DNA of 64,000 bases from Planctomycetota bacterium. Its GTDB lineage: Bacteria > Planctomycetota > UBA1135 > GCA-002686595. Positions 17,199 to 25,632 of this stretch are shown here, in pieces. The DNA is taken from assembly GCA_029259635.1 (NCBI GenBank), contig JAJDEU010000056.1:1-64000 (forward strand), given 5' to 3'. The position numbers and the translations under genes were made by a program. How positions within the stretch are numbered: position 1 is the stretch's first letter; the number at the start of each line of letters is the position of its first letter. The notes beneath the pieces were generated by a model. It was not told where the DNA came from. It did not search any database and saw nothing but the letters and a program-made list of their open reading frames with translations.

Positions 17199-18161
17199 AT
17201 GAGAAACACACTCTCGCTTCTCGGAGTCTTTTTACTCGCTCTCACTTCGATGAGCGCCGTGGTTCCACAGGCTCAACAAAAACGCGTGATCGGAACTCGT
17301 GTGCGGATGACCGCTCCTGCCGAGTTCACTCGTGCCACGCTCTACATGGGCTTTGAACATCAAGGGACGGGCTCGTCCATCATGATCAATGAGATCAAAG
17401 CGCCCATCGGAGAGATCATGAAGGGGCTTTCCAAAGAAGGCTTGGCCGCGGGTGGCATGACTCTCATCTCGCGCTCCGAATTCACACGAGAGGGGTTTTC
17501 AGGAGCTGAACTGCATGTATCGCAAACGGCTGGCGGAATCGATTTTTTGAAGTGGATGCAGCTAATCGGAGACAAGGACCGGACGGTAATGATCATCGGG
17601 ACTTATCCGGCAGAACTGGACGCCGCCCGAAGTGATGCCATTCGAGATTCAGTTCTCACCGCAACCTGGGACTCCACTCACGAACTCGATCCCTTCGAGA
17701 ACCTCGGATTTCGAGTGAGTTCAACGAAGAATCTCAAGCTCAGTCAAGACGCCATGACGAACATGGTCATGCTGACATCGGTAGCCTCTGGAAAAGCGCC
17801 CAGCCCGTCCGATGCGATTTGCATCGTGGGAAACTCATACAGAGACACCGAAATCAAAGACCTCGAGGTCTTTGCCAAAGCGAGAGCCAAGCAAGTTACG
17901 GGTCTCAGCAATTTCGAAGTACTCAGCGAGGCTGCGATCAAGCTCGCCGACCTTCAGGCTTACGAACTCGTCATGAGCGCGATCGACCTCAAGGCTCAAA
18001 CACCGATGCGGCTCTATCAAGTTGTCGCCGAAGCCGAAGACCGTTACTTCCTGATTCAGGGCATCATCTCGGAATCCAAGTGGGAGGAATTCGAGCCGGA
18101 GTTCCGCCAGGTCACGGCGAGCTTCCGGCGAATCGAACCCGAGAGCATCGACGAAGATTAA
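17199..18161 (+). CDS. Exported protein with two DcrB/PsbP-like repeats (paralogue 1)
   Basis: A 320-residue protein with a cleavable-looking signal peptide (about residues 1-25, no lipobox) and an AGGAA ribosome-binding site nine bases before the ATG. The mature part seems to contain two similar halves: about 30-155 (PAEFTRA...IDFLKWMQLIGD...LTATWD) and about 165-315 (LGFRVSSTKNLKL...PMRLYQVVAEAEDRYFLIQGI...VTASFRR). The strand layout is like the Mog1/PsbP/DcrB fold. The next gene is a close paralogue with the same layout. No catalytic residues are evident; a periplasmic binding or envelope-stress role is only a guess. Confidence 0.7.
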   Translation: MRNTLSLLGVFLLALTSMSAVVPQAQQKRVIGTRVRMTAPAEFTRATLYMGFEHQGTGSSIMINEIKAPIGEIMKGLSKEGLAAGGMTLISRSEFTREGFSGAELHVSQTAGGIDFLKWMQLIGDKDRTVMIIGTYPAELDAARSDAIRDSVLTATWDSTHELDPFENLGFRVSSTKNLKLSQDAMTNMVMLTSVASGKAPSPSDAICIVGNSYRDTEIKDLEVFAKARAKQVTGLSNFEVLSEAAIKLADLQAYELVMSAIDLKAQTPMRLYQVVAEAEDRYFLIQGIISESKWEEFEPEFRQVTASFRRIEPESIDED

Positions 18162-18194
18162 TCCGTCCGCATAAAACTCCCGCTCATCAATCAC

Positions 18195-19142
18195 ATGAAA
18201 CTCGCTTCCGTCGCGATCGCTCTTTGCGCGTTTACTTTGGCTTCCTTCGAGTCCGTCCAGACCGAGAAAAAACTCAGACCTATTGCTGGCAGCAACGTGA
18301 GCCTCGTCTTTCCGCCTGATTTCGTTCAGATGGAGAAGCAGGCAACTCTGACTCACTCCGAAACTGGATCAGCTATCACGGTTCTCGAGTTAAAATTTTC
18401 AATCGAAGATTTGTCCAAAGGAATGACAAGAGAGTCCTTGGCTAAGCGAGGCATGGTGCTGGTTTCCAACACGGAACGGCAAGTTAATGGCCGGCTCGCT
18501 TACGACATCTTGGTCACCCAACACGCTCAGGGAGTCGAGTTCCACAAGCACATATTGATATTCGGCGACGATAAAAACTCGGTCATGCTGACGGGCGTAG
18601 TCCTCGATCAATTCGTCGAGAAGACCCTACCGGTTGTGCACGAAGCGATGCTCTCGGCCACCTGGATTCCCCCAGGAAAACAGGAGTTGTGGGATGGACT
18701 CGATTTCAGAGTTAGCTCGACGAACTCGATGAAAATCACACAGCGGTCCGGACCGATCGTCGAGTTGGCTCGAGATCAGGCTACGGATCAACCCGATAGC
18801 CACCAGCCGCTCATTCACGTAGGAAAGAGTTCCTATCTACGCCCGATGGACGACCTCGAATCGATATCGAGGTTCAAAGCATCAACGAATGGAATCCTCA
18901 AAGAGCTCACCGAGTTGAGCAGTCGCTCGACTTCTCTCGGGGGCGCCAGAGCACACGAGTTCGTGGCCGATGCGATTCACCGGAACTGGGAAGCACCCTG
19001 CCGCCTTTATCAGGTCATCATTCCCGGCGAAAACTGCTTTTACTTCCTGCAGGGCGTAGCCGCCAGGGAGGGCTGGAACGAATCCCTCAAAGAGTTCCGC
19101 GAAGTGGTCGCCACATTCAAGTTAGTTCCCGAGGCAGACTAG
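18195..19142 (+). CDS. Exported protein with two DcrB/PsbP-like repeats (paralogue 2)
   Basis: A 315-residue tandem paralogue of the preceding gene, 33 bases downstream. A signal peptide of about 20 residues is followed by the same two-part pattern: SNVSLVFPPDFVQMEKQ, then GSAITVLELKFSIEDL, GVEFHKHILIFGDDK and LSATWIPP in the first half; LDFRVSSTNSMKI, PCRLYQVIIPGENCFYFLQG and REVVATFKLVP in the second. The two proteins are clearly related but diverged, which implies an old duplication. It probably shares a transcript with its neighbour. The function is unknown. Confidence 0.7.
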   Translation: MKLASVAIALCAFTLASFESVQTEKKLRPIAGSNVSLVFPPDFVQMEKQATLTHSETGSAITVLELKFSIEDLSKGMTRESLAKRGMVLVSNTERQVNGRLAYDILVTQHAQGVEFHKHILIFGDDKNSVMLTGVVLDQFVEKTLPVVHEAMLSATWIPPGKQELWDGLDFRVSSTNSMKITQRSGPIVELARDQATDQPDSHQPLIHVGKSSYLRPMDDLESISRFKASTNGILKELTELSSRSTSLGGARAHEFVADAIHRNWEAPCRLYQVIIPGENCFYFLQGVAAREGWNESLKEFREVVATFKLVPEAD

Positions 19143-19160
19143 CCCGACGAAACCGATTCG

Positions 19161-19194
19161 TGAGCGGATAATCCTGGTTTGGTATTCCCGCTCA
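19161..19194. terminator. Weak hairpin between converging genes
   Basis: TGAGCGG at 19161-19167 pairs with CCGCTCA at 19188-19194, a 7-base stem with a 20-base loop lying between the converging paralogue and GTPase genes. The right arm overlaps the stop codon of the GTPase gene and no U-run follows, so termination is only possible, not strong. Confidence 0.3.
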
Positions 19195-20934
19195 GTGCAG
19201 CTGAAACTCTTTGCGCCAGCGCGCTTCGAGGTCGCTGAGGCGCTCGAGGGAGTCGGAGACTTTTTGGGTGCTCTCGCACAGCTCTTCGTGGGCGACGCTT
19301 CCGGCCTTCATCATCGATTGGCGTGAACGAGTGATGACTTCGGCCAAGAGCTTCTTCGCACGACTGTCGAGGACGCGACGGCAGATGGTCCGCACGGCGA
19401 AGAGGTAGGCGAGCAGCAAGAGCGCCGTGTTGACGAGAAAGTCCATGCCGAGGAACTCGCCCTCCCAGAATCCCATCACGGCGAGATAGACGACGTAGAC
19501 GCCGAGCGCGTAGACCGGCAGGTCGAAGGGCATGCGCAGTTTGTTGACCGCGCTCTGCTCGGCGGCGGCGGGCAAGTCGCGCTCGATCAGGCTGTTCCAC
19601 TCGTCGGCCACGCGCGGAGCGAGCAGTTCGACGGCCGTGTTCGCATCGGGCAATCCAAAGGCGGCCGTGCTGCCGGTGAGGAGCGCAGCGCCGCGGCGCG
19701 CGGGCCCCATCGCATCGAGGTACCAGGCTTCGAACTCGGAGGTGGTCGGAAAGATCTCGGCGACGTCGACGACGCGGCGGCGTTCGGCGGATTGGCGCAA
19801 CTTACTGACGGCGTAGGAACCGGCGGCGGTTCCGGCGGCGAGTAGCGGATTGCGGCGCGCGACGAGCAGGCCCGCGCCCATCCCGAGCCCCGAGAGTCCA
19901 CCGGCGCGCAGAGTCCAACCGCCGGGACCGTCCCAGCGCTTGGCCGTCTCGTTCCACAGAGTCGAGGCGAGATCCGCGCGACGCAGCGAGAGCCGCAGCG
20001 CGACTTCCTCGGCGGTCTTGCTCGCCAGTTCGTCCAGGCCGCTCTCGATCTGCGGCGGCAGTTCGCTCAGCGCCATGCGCTGCTCTTCCGCGAACTCGTC
20101 AACGACATCCTGCAAGGCGGCGGCGGTTCCGAGCGCGTTGTGCCGGCGCACCCCGCCGAGCACGCCCTCCTTCATAAAGTCGGCCAGCGCGGAGGTCAGC
20201 TTGGGCCAGTCGAACGAGTGACGATCGGTCTGCGCTTCGCGCGCGCTGAGCGCAAAGATTGGCGCATCGGGCGCTTCGAAACGATTGACCGCGAGTTCGC
20301 GCATCGAGCTCATCAGATCGTTGCGCGAGTCTTCCGTGAGCTCGTCCGCCCGACCGAGCACAAAGACCATCGCGCGCCGACCGGCGAAGTGATCGACGAA
20401 AGAAACCGACGCATCCTCGACCACGGACTGACGGTGCATCACGACCAAGAGCACGTCGCTCTTGTCGGCGAGCGCCTGGACGACTTCGCGGTGTTCCGAC
20501 TCGATGCTGTTCACGTCCGGCGCGTCGATCAGAACCTGTTCCGTCCAGACCTCTTGGCTCTTAGCCTCGTAGCGCACGATGTCCGGCTCGGCGCCGGGCA
20601 AGCCCTGGGTGAGCGCCGAGAGGTCGGCGTCGCGCGGCGCGTAGATCACGGGACGGCGAGTCGTCGGACGCTCGGTCCCTTCGAGCGCGACCTGCTTTCC
20701 GACAAGCGCGTTGAGGAGAGTCGACTTGCCGGCGCCGGTCGCACCGACCAGCGTGATCACCGGCGCTTGATCCACTCGATCGAGCTGGCGCGAGAGGTCG
20801 GCGCGCAGCCGCTCGATGCGTTCGCGGTGACGATCAAAAGCGGAGAGCACGCGAATCTCTTCGAGGTCTCGATCGAGATCGGCGCACAGCCGAGAGAGGC
20901 GCGAGGCGAGCTGTTCTTGAATGGAGATGCTCAT
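19192..20934 (-). CDS. Dynamin-like / YfjP-type membrane GTPase B
   Basis: A 580-residue GTPase. After a helical N-terminus (1-55) comes the P-loop GATGAGKST, a conserved Thr region (TTRRPV), DAPD as switch II and GRADEL in the place of NKxD, so G4 lacks the canonical Asn/Lys. Helices follow, then hydrophobic hairpins in the C-terminal half (SGLGMGAGLLVARRNPLLA and ALGVYVVYLAVMGF...LVNTALLLLAYLFAV) that should insert in the membrane. This layout fits bacterial dynamin-like proteins. It starts inside the stop of the upstream GTPase (ATGA), so the two are made together and may form a hetero-complex in membrane remodelling or repair. Confidence 0.8.
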   Translation of the reverse strand: MSISIQEQLASRLSRLCADLDRDLEEIRVLSAFDRHRERIERLRADLSRQLDRVDQAPVITLVGATGAGKSTLLNALVGKQVALEGTERPTTRRPVIYAPRDADLSALTQGLPGAEPDIVRYEAKSQEVWTEQVLIDAPDVNSIESEHREVVQALADKSDVLLVVMHRQSVVEDASVSFVDHFAGRRAMVFVLGRADELTEDSRNDLMSSMRELAVNRFEAPDAPIFALSAREAQTDRHSFDWPKLTSALADFMKEGVLGGVRRHNALGTAAALQDVVDEFAEEQRMALSELPPQIESGLDELASKTAEEVALRLSLRRADLASTLWNETAKRWDGPGGWTLRAGGLSGLGMGAGLLVARRNPLLAAGTAAGSYAVSKLRQSAERRRVVDVAEIFPTTSEFEAWYLDAMGPARRGAALLTGSTAAFGLPDANTAVELLAPRVADEWNSLIERDLPAAAEQSAVNKLRMPFDLPVYALGVYVVYLAVMGFWEGEFLGMDFLVNTALLLLAYLFAVRTICRRVLDSRAKKLLAEVITRSRQSMMKAGSVAHEELCESTQKVSDSLERLSDLEARWRKEFQLH

Positions 20935-22688
20935 GAAACCAATTTCGCTCGGAGCTCGGTGAGCTCATCCATCAGGTTACGGTTCAGCTGTTTCGTTTCA
21001 CGCATCAACGCCCCACTCTTCGGCAAAACCGACTCGAGCACCACCGGAGCGAGCTCGACCCTGCGCGACTCCGCCCAACGCCGCGCCGCTTCGTTCGTGA
21101 TTTGCGTTCCGAGTAAGTGCGAGTACTTCTCCGACAGGTAGCTCGAGAGCGCTGCCCCGCCGGCGACGCCCATGTCGCTGCCGAGCCCGCCCGTCTTAAT
21201 GATCACCGCCGTCGCAATCGCGATGGGCGCGAGCATCGTGACATCGACGGCAGCTTGAATGTCCCAGTCGCGTCCGCGCTCGGCAATCGCCTGCTCGACC
21301 AAGACCTCGCACACGTCTTGAAAGGCTTCGAGGTCCACCGAGCTCGCGCCGATGGCAACCGAGGCGGTCGAGCGCAGCTCGTCGGCACGAGCTTCGGTCA
21401 ACTCGCCCTCCAGTGAGATAGCGAGCGCGATGGCGCAATCCTCGCCCGAGAGCGAACGACCTTCGGGACCGAGGTCACGCATAAGGTCTTCCCAGAACGC
21501 CGGCCAGGCGCTCTCGAATTCCGCGCGCTCGACGTCGGCCAAGCTCTCGCGCACTTCCTCGCGTTCCGGTTCGGATCGGCTCGAAAAGAAGGCCGGGATC
21601 GATTCGATCTTCAAGCGCACTTTGCGAAGGCCCATGCGCCAGCCGCGCGAGAAAGCGTTCGAGCGACGGTCGAGAACGGCGCGAAAGGCCTCGATGAACG
21701 GTCCGCCGGGCATCGCACAACCGGCGACCTTGGCGGCCAGGTGCGCGACGTGCTTCTCGGCGACAATCAGGAGTTCATCGGCGACTTCCGCTTCTTCGTT
21801 CAATTCGCGAATCCACTGCGAGAGGTCATCGGCGAGTTGCGCGAGCGAAGCCTCCAGCGCTCGCTGTTTGACTTGGCCGACGCGCTCGAGGTCGAACAAG
21901 AACTCGCGCAGCGCAACCGACTTGCCGTCGATCTGTGCGACCGGATCCAGAGTGCCGCGACTCTCCTGGACATCGAGGCTGTGCGGCGCGGAGAAAACCG
22001 CGAGTGGAGCGCTGCCGAGATCTTCCGACAGTTTCTTCGCGTGTTCGAGCGCAAGCTCATGGCTCGGCGCTTCGTTGTAGACGAGTAGCCACGGCCTGCC
22101 GTGAGAGAGCCAGCGCTCGAGATAGTGCACGACCTCGCGATTCTGGTAGGTGTGCTTGGTGACGACGGCGATCGCCAGGTCCGCGACGGCGAGCAGAGAC
22201 TCGCTGGCGTGTCGGTTCTCTTCCAGGATGGAATCGAAGTCCGGCGTGTCGATCAGGAGTAAGCCGTCGGGCAGATCGACTTCGAAGGCCAAGAGCTCAC
22301 TGGGATCTTCCGTCGTCGCGGCATTCTCTTCGACAGCCTCGGCGGAGAGGCTGCTCGCGCGCAGCACGGAAAAACGCTCGAGCGCCTGATCGGCGGCCAT
22401 GCGCTCCAGCAAGGTCGAGCTGGCCGCACCGTACAAACGTTTCGTCGCGCCGCCGGTCGGCAGTGATGGCGAGAGGTCTGTCCCGACCAAGCCATTGAAT
22501 AAGGCCGACTTGCCGGAGTTATTCGGTCCGACGATTCCCGCGACGAGATAAGGCGAGCCGTCGACGGTGCGCGGCAAGAGATCCCGCATCAGCCGATCGC
22601 GCGCGCGCAGAACCGATGCGCTGGCGTGACCGTGCTCGTCGATCAGGTCGAGGACCCGGCGAAGGGCGAGGGAGAGGTCGGGATTCAT
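20931..22688 (-). CDS. Dynamin-like GTPase A
   Basis: A 585-residue GTPase with P-loop GPNNSGKSALFN, switch Thr in LPTGGATKRL, DTPD as switch II, and a degenerate G4 (VYNEAPS where NKxD is expected). Long helical segments follow. The best hydrophobic stretch (MLAPIAIATAVIIKTGGLG) is near residue 500 and may be a membrane paddle or an amphipathic helix. It is the middle gene of three that overlap by ATGA tetranucleotides at both ends. Bacterial dynamin-like proteins commonly occur as adjacent unequal pairs, which this matches. Confidence 0.78.
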   Translation of the reverse strand: MNPDLSLALRRVLDLIDEHGHASASVLRARDRLMRDLLPRTVDGSPYLVAGIVGPNNSGKSALFNGLVGTDLSPSLPTGGATKRLYGAASSTLLERMAADQALERFSVLRASSLSAEAVEENAATTEDPSELLAFEVDLPDGLLLIDTPDFDSILEENRHASESLLAVADLAIAVVTKHTYQNREVVHYLERWLSHGRPWLLVYNEAPSHELALEHAKKLSEDLGSAPLAVFSAPHSLDVQESRGTLDPVAQIDGKSVALREFLFDLERVGQVKQRALEASLAQLADDLSQWIRELNEEAEVADELLIVAEKHVAHLAAKVAGCAMPGGPFIEAFRAVLDRRSNAFSRGWRMGLRKVRLKIESIPAFFSSRSEPEREEVRESLADVERAEFESAWPAFWEDLMRDLGPEGRSLSGEDCAIALAISLEGELTEARADELRSTASVAIGASSVDLEAFQDVCEVLVEQAIAERGRDWDIQAAVDVTMLAPIAIATAVIIKTGGLGSDMGVAGGAALSSYLSEKYSHLLGTQITNEAARRWAESRRVELAPVVLESVLPKSGALMRETKQLNRNLMDELTELRAKLVS

Positions 22689-23596
22689 GCGGGCGGTTCG
22701 GCGCTATCCTGTGGGTCTGCAGGTTTCGAATCATCAGAGTTCGAAGCAGTTCTACTCGAAGTCCCGTCAACTACGGGCCCCTGATCATCGCCCCCAGATG
22801 CGAGATCACACCAGTCCGATTGCTGATCGACTGGAGTAATCAGCCGCAAGTAGCTCTCGTTGAGCGCGACCACTCGCATGGGTCCGGTGACCAGAACCCC
22901 AACACCACAGGCGAGGATCCCGAGCATAGCGAAGATGCCGGTCACGATGAGATAGAGCGCGAGCCTGAATCGATTCCCTCTCGCCAACTCCCACGATCGA
23001 CGCAGAGCATCAGCCGGTCCAAGTCCCTCGAGCGACACCGCCTTATCGGCAAGACGAAGCCCCAAATAGATATCGAGAATGACCGGTAGCCAGATCACTA
23101 GAAGAAAGACCAAGCCCACTCCGGCTATCCAGTTCTGATCAAGCGAATTTCCGATCCAGAACAGCAGCTCGTATCCAAGCCAGATCGGAACGACACCGAT
23201 GCAAAAAATTGCCCCACCCAAAAGTGTGGCGAGAAGCTGATTCGTAAATCGCCCGCGGGGATCGAAGAGGTCCGCGAGTTGTACGCTTCCCGTGCGAACG
23301 ACACGTTCGACGACGCCTGCGAAGCTCGTCATAAAGAAGCAGGCGATCAGGAGCAAGGCGATGTCGGCGATCAGCGAAAAGGCGCCGATCAGCGCCTTCC
23401 AAAAAACTGCGGGGAGGTCTTCCCACCGGATGTAGGTGCCCGATTTCCACAGCTCCCCGATCCTGAGGCCGTCATCGCCCTCCGTCACACTGATGACAAT
23501 GAAGCCACCCACAAAAATGGCGAGCGGCGCGCGCTTCAAAATATCCCAGGACGCAGAGATGGCGCGGAAGGGATCGAAAGCTTGTTCAAACTGCAT
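22685..23596 (-). CDS. Polytopic membrane protein, first gene of the dynamin-like operon
   Basis: A 303-residue protein with about six hydrophobic segments (for example LAIFVGGFIVISV, ALIGAFSLIADIALLLIACF, WIAGVGLVFLLVIWLPVIL, LALYLIVTGIFAMLGILACG) and a conserved-looking cytoplasmic loop ADALRRSWELARGNRFRL. The pattern is reminiscent of the DUF975 or glycerophosphodiesterase membrane-domain families. An acidic Ser/Asp/Pro-rich tail of about 40 residues ends the protein. Its stop overlaps the start of GTPase A by four bases, which ties it to both GTPases. It may be their membrane anchor or partner; this is inferred only from coupling. Confidence 0.7.
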   Translation of the reverse strand: MQFEQAFDPFRAISASWDILKRAPLAIFVGGFIVISVTEGDDGLRIGELWKSGTYIRWEDLPAVFWKALIGAFSLIADIALLLIACFFMTSFAGVVERVVRTGSVQLADLFDPRGRFTNQLLATLLGGAIFCIGVVPIWLGYELLFWIGNSLDQNWIAGVGLVFLLVIWLPVILDIYLGLRLADKAVSLEGLGPADALRRSWELARGNRFRLALYLIVTGIFAMLGILACGVGVLVTGPMRVVALNESYLRLITPVDQQSDWCDLASGGDDQGPVVDGTSSRTASNSDDSKPADPQDSAEPPA

Positions 23597-23735
23597 GCGT
23601 CGGAGGGTGCGAGCGGAGCGAAGACTCGCCTTATCTGGAAAACGGGTCGTGCAGTTTCACAAGATTTGGGGCGATGTCCCCAACGAGAACGGAAAAACAG
23701 GTGCCGGACGGATTTGGCAACAACCTCGGCGCGAT

Positions 23736-24503
23736 TCAGTCTCCCAGTGCCGAGCCGGCCGGAGGGGCGTCATAACCGGGCGGCACCGCGCTCGAACTAA
23801 AACGATCGTCATGCCAGGGCTCGGCCGTATTCGAATAGCCGCGGCGCTCCCAGAAGCCGAGCTGCTCTTCGGCGAGGAACTCGATACGGCGAATCCACTT
23901 CGCACCTTTCCAGGCGTAGAGCCGCGGCGTAATCATGCGAACCGGGCCGCCGTGCTCGCGCGGAAGAGGCTCGCCCTGCCAGGCGTGGACGAGCATGACG
24001 TCCGGATCGAGAGCGCGCTCAAGCGGCAGGTTGGTCGTGTACGGCTCACCGATGTCCGGATCGACGTCATAGCCGGTCATCAGAACGAAGGCCGCTTCGG
24101 GGTTCGGAACGACGAGCGCCGCGAGTTCGCGAAAAGTGACGCCGGTCCACTCGGAATCGAGAACACTCCAAGAAGTGACGCAGTGGAAGTCAGAGACCGC
24201 CGTGACTTGAGGCAGTGCTTGCAGAGCTTTCCAATCAAGCCGTACCGGATTCTCGACGAGCCCGCAGAGTTCGAGCTCCCATGTGTCGAGCGCGATATCG
24301 GGATGGACGCCGAGATCGAGGACGGGCCACTTCTTCGCGGCGTGTTGTCCCACCGGGAGCTTGGGCATGCCGTGGGAATTGGCGGGACCGGTTCCACTCA
24401 CTTCGCGTTGACTCAGCTCGACATCCACGCCGCGCTCCAGTTCGAGCATTCGCCGGATGTAGCGCTCGCGCTTCTCCACCAAAGAGAGATTCTTCTCGCT
24501 CAT
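23736..24503 (-). CDS. Sulfite-oxidase-family molybdopterin oxidoreductase (YuiH-like)
   Basis: A 255-residue protein with one SUOX molybdopterin-binding domain. The presumed molybdenum ligand Cys is in SDFHCVTSWS; GYDVDPDIGEPYTTNLPL and GGPVRMITPRLYAWKGAKW are further family blocks. There is no Tat or Sec signal peptide and no heme or dimerisation domain, so it resembles the short cytoplasmic YuiH-like group, not exported MsrP or full sulfite oxidase. It lies on the minus strand between the dynamin operon and a PilZ gene without tight coupling. The electron partner and substrate are unknown. Confidence 0.85.
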   Translation of the reverse strand: MSEKNLSLVEKRERYIRRMLELERGVDVELSQREVSGTGPANSHGMPKLPVGQHAAKKWPVLDLGVHPDIALDTWELELCGLVENPVRLDWKALQALPQVTAVSDFHCVTSWSVLDSEWTGVTFRELAALVVPNPEAAFVLMTGYDVDPDIGEPYTTNLPLERALDPDVMLVHAWQGEPLPREHGGPVRMITPRLYAWKGAKWIRRIEFLAEEQLGFWERRGYSNTAEPWHDDRFSSSAVPPGYDAPPAGSALGD

Positions 24504-24559
24504 CGAGACCAGAATAAGCGAACGGACGACGGAAGCGCGAGCCCGTCTTTCGCGTCGCC

Positions 24560-24847
24560 TTATTCGGTATCGAACTCGACGGCATAGGCCGTCTCGTCAG
24601 AATTGACGCGCTGGACTCGGACCAGGCGCCCCGTCCGAATCGAGCGGTTGCCTTCCTGTTCGATCTCGACGGTCACCCGCAGGGACTCGCCCGACAGGTA
24701 CATCACCCCGCCGTCCGAGACGTTGCTCACACTGCCGGAGAGCCGCTGCTCTTCTGAGAACATGGAGACCTGTCCGGACTCCGGGATGCGCGGGTGCTTG
24801 CGCATGTCTGCGGTCTGGCTGGCGGGATCGTCGCTCGGTTCACTCAT
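24560..24847 (-). CDS. PilZ-domain protein
   Basis: A 95-residue protein from the ATG at 24847; an upstream in-frame ATG would add eight residues. RKHPRIP near residue 16 gives the RxxxR-type motif, and SNVSDGGVMYLS gives the (D/N)xSxxG motif, the two c-di-GMP-binding signatures of PilZ domains. The arginines are spaced R-x2-R here, one residue shorter than the usual RxxxR, so binding is likely but not certain. No other domain is fused to it. It probably acts as a stand-alone c-di-GMP receptor, with its partner unknown. Confidence 0.78.
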   Translation of the reverse strand: MSEPSDDPASQTADMRKHPRIPESGQVSMFSEEQRLSGSVSNVSDGGVMYLSGESLRVTVEIEQEGNRSIRTGRLVRVQRVNSDETAYAVEFDTE

Positions 24848-25117
24848 GGGCTTGCGACCTGTGAGCCGCACTCCACTCCTTCGACTAGGCGGCCCGGATG
24901 CTTGATCGACGGGCCTCTCGAGCGCCCTTTCCTGAAGACAACTGTCTCTCCGGAGAGCCCGACGGCCCCCCCGCTCGGTACCGACAGAGGCCCCCTAACC
25001 CTTTATCAGTAAGGATTTAGCCGATCCAGCTCATCACGGCCCGGCTTTCGCATGAGGAGAGATCGAATCGGCCGATCCCGGCCCCCTTTCCCCGAAGAGC
25101 TCGAAGGAGACCCACAG

Positions 25118-25567
25118 ATGAAGCTTCAGAAACTCGCCCTCCTCACCGCCCTACTCCTGTGCCTGGCACCGCTCTCCTCCGCCCAGCGCTCGGGCCGCTC
25201 CTACACCAGCCACCGCAGCGGCATCACGGTCAACGCGAACCTCGGCCGCGTCGGAGTTTCGCTCGGCTTTGGCCGACGCCCGTCAATCTACTCGCGCTCG
25301 TCTCGCTACGTCTCCCCGAAGTACTGCGCGCCCTCGCGCATCTGGGTCGAGGGCCACTACCGCACCGACTACCAAAAGGTCTTCGTGCAAACCTCCCAGG
25401 AGAAGCGCTGGATTTCTGCGCAATACGAGACTCGTTACGACAGCTGCGGAAGAGCGATCCGAGTCTTGGTTCAAGGCGGCTACTGGACCCTCGTCACCGT
25501 CCCCGCGCACTACGAGAAGCGCGCCGTTCAAACCTGGGTTCCCGGCCGCTTTGAACTTCGCCGCTGA
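25118..25567 (+). CDS. Small secreted protein with repeated YxxW/PGxY-like motifs
   Basis: A 149-residue protein with a strong GAAGGAGA ribosome-binding site before the ATG at 25118 and a cleavable signal peptide (KLALLTALLLCLAPLSSA). After a Ser/Arg-rich linker come three related segments, IWVEGHYRTDYQKV, VLVQGGYWTLVTVPAHYEK and TWVPGRFELRR, in a beta-strand pattern. Two Cys (in KYCAPS and DSCGRA) could form a disulfide. Proteins of this kind are common in planctomycete-like genomes. It is followed by a good terminator, so it is probably monocistronic. The function is unknown. Confidence 0.75.
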   Translation: MKLQKLALLTALLLCLAPLSSAQRSGRSYTSHRSGITVNANLGRVGVSLGFGRRPSIYSRSSRYVSPKYCAPSRIWVEGHYRTDYQKVFVQTSQEKRWISAQYETRYDSCGRAIRVLVQGGYWTLVTVPAHYEKRAVQTWVPGRFELRR

Positions 25568-25591
25568 TCATCACCGACCCCACCCCGCGAC

Positions 25592-25632
25592 GCCGCGATT
25601 CGAGAATGATCGAGTCGCGGCTCTTCTCGTTT
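25592..25632 (+). terminator. Rho-independent terminator after the secreted protein gene
   Basis: A 12-pair stem at 25592-25603 with 25610-25621 (one G-U pair) encloses a six-base loop, followed by the T-rich TCTTCTCGTTT. It stands 25 bases after the stop codon and just before the converging STT3-like gene. Confidence 0.7.
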
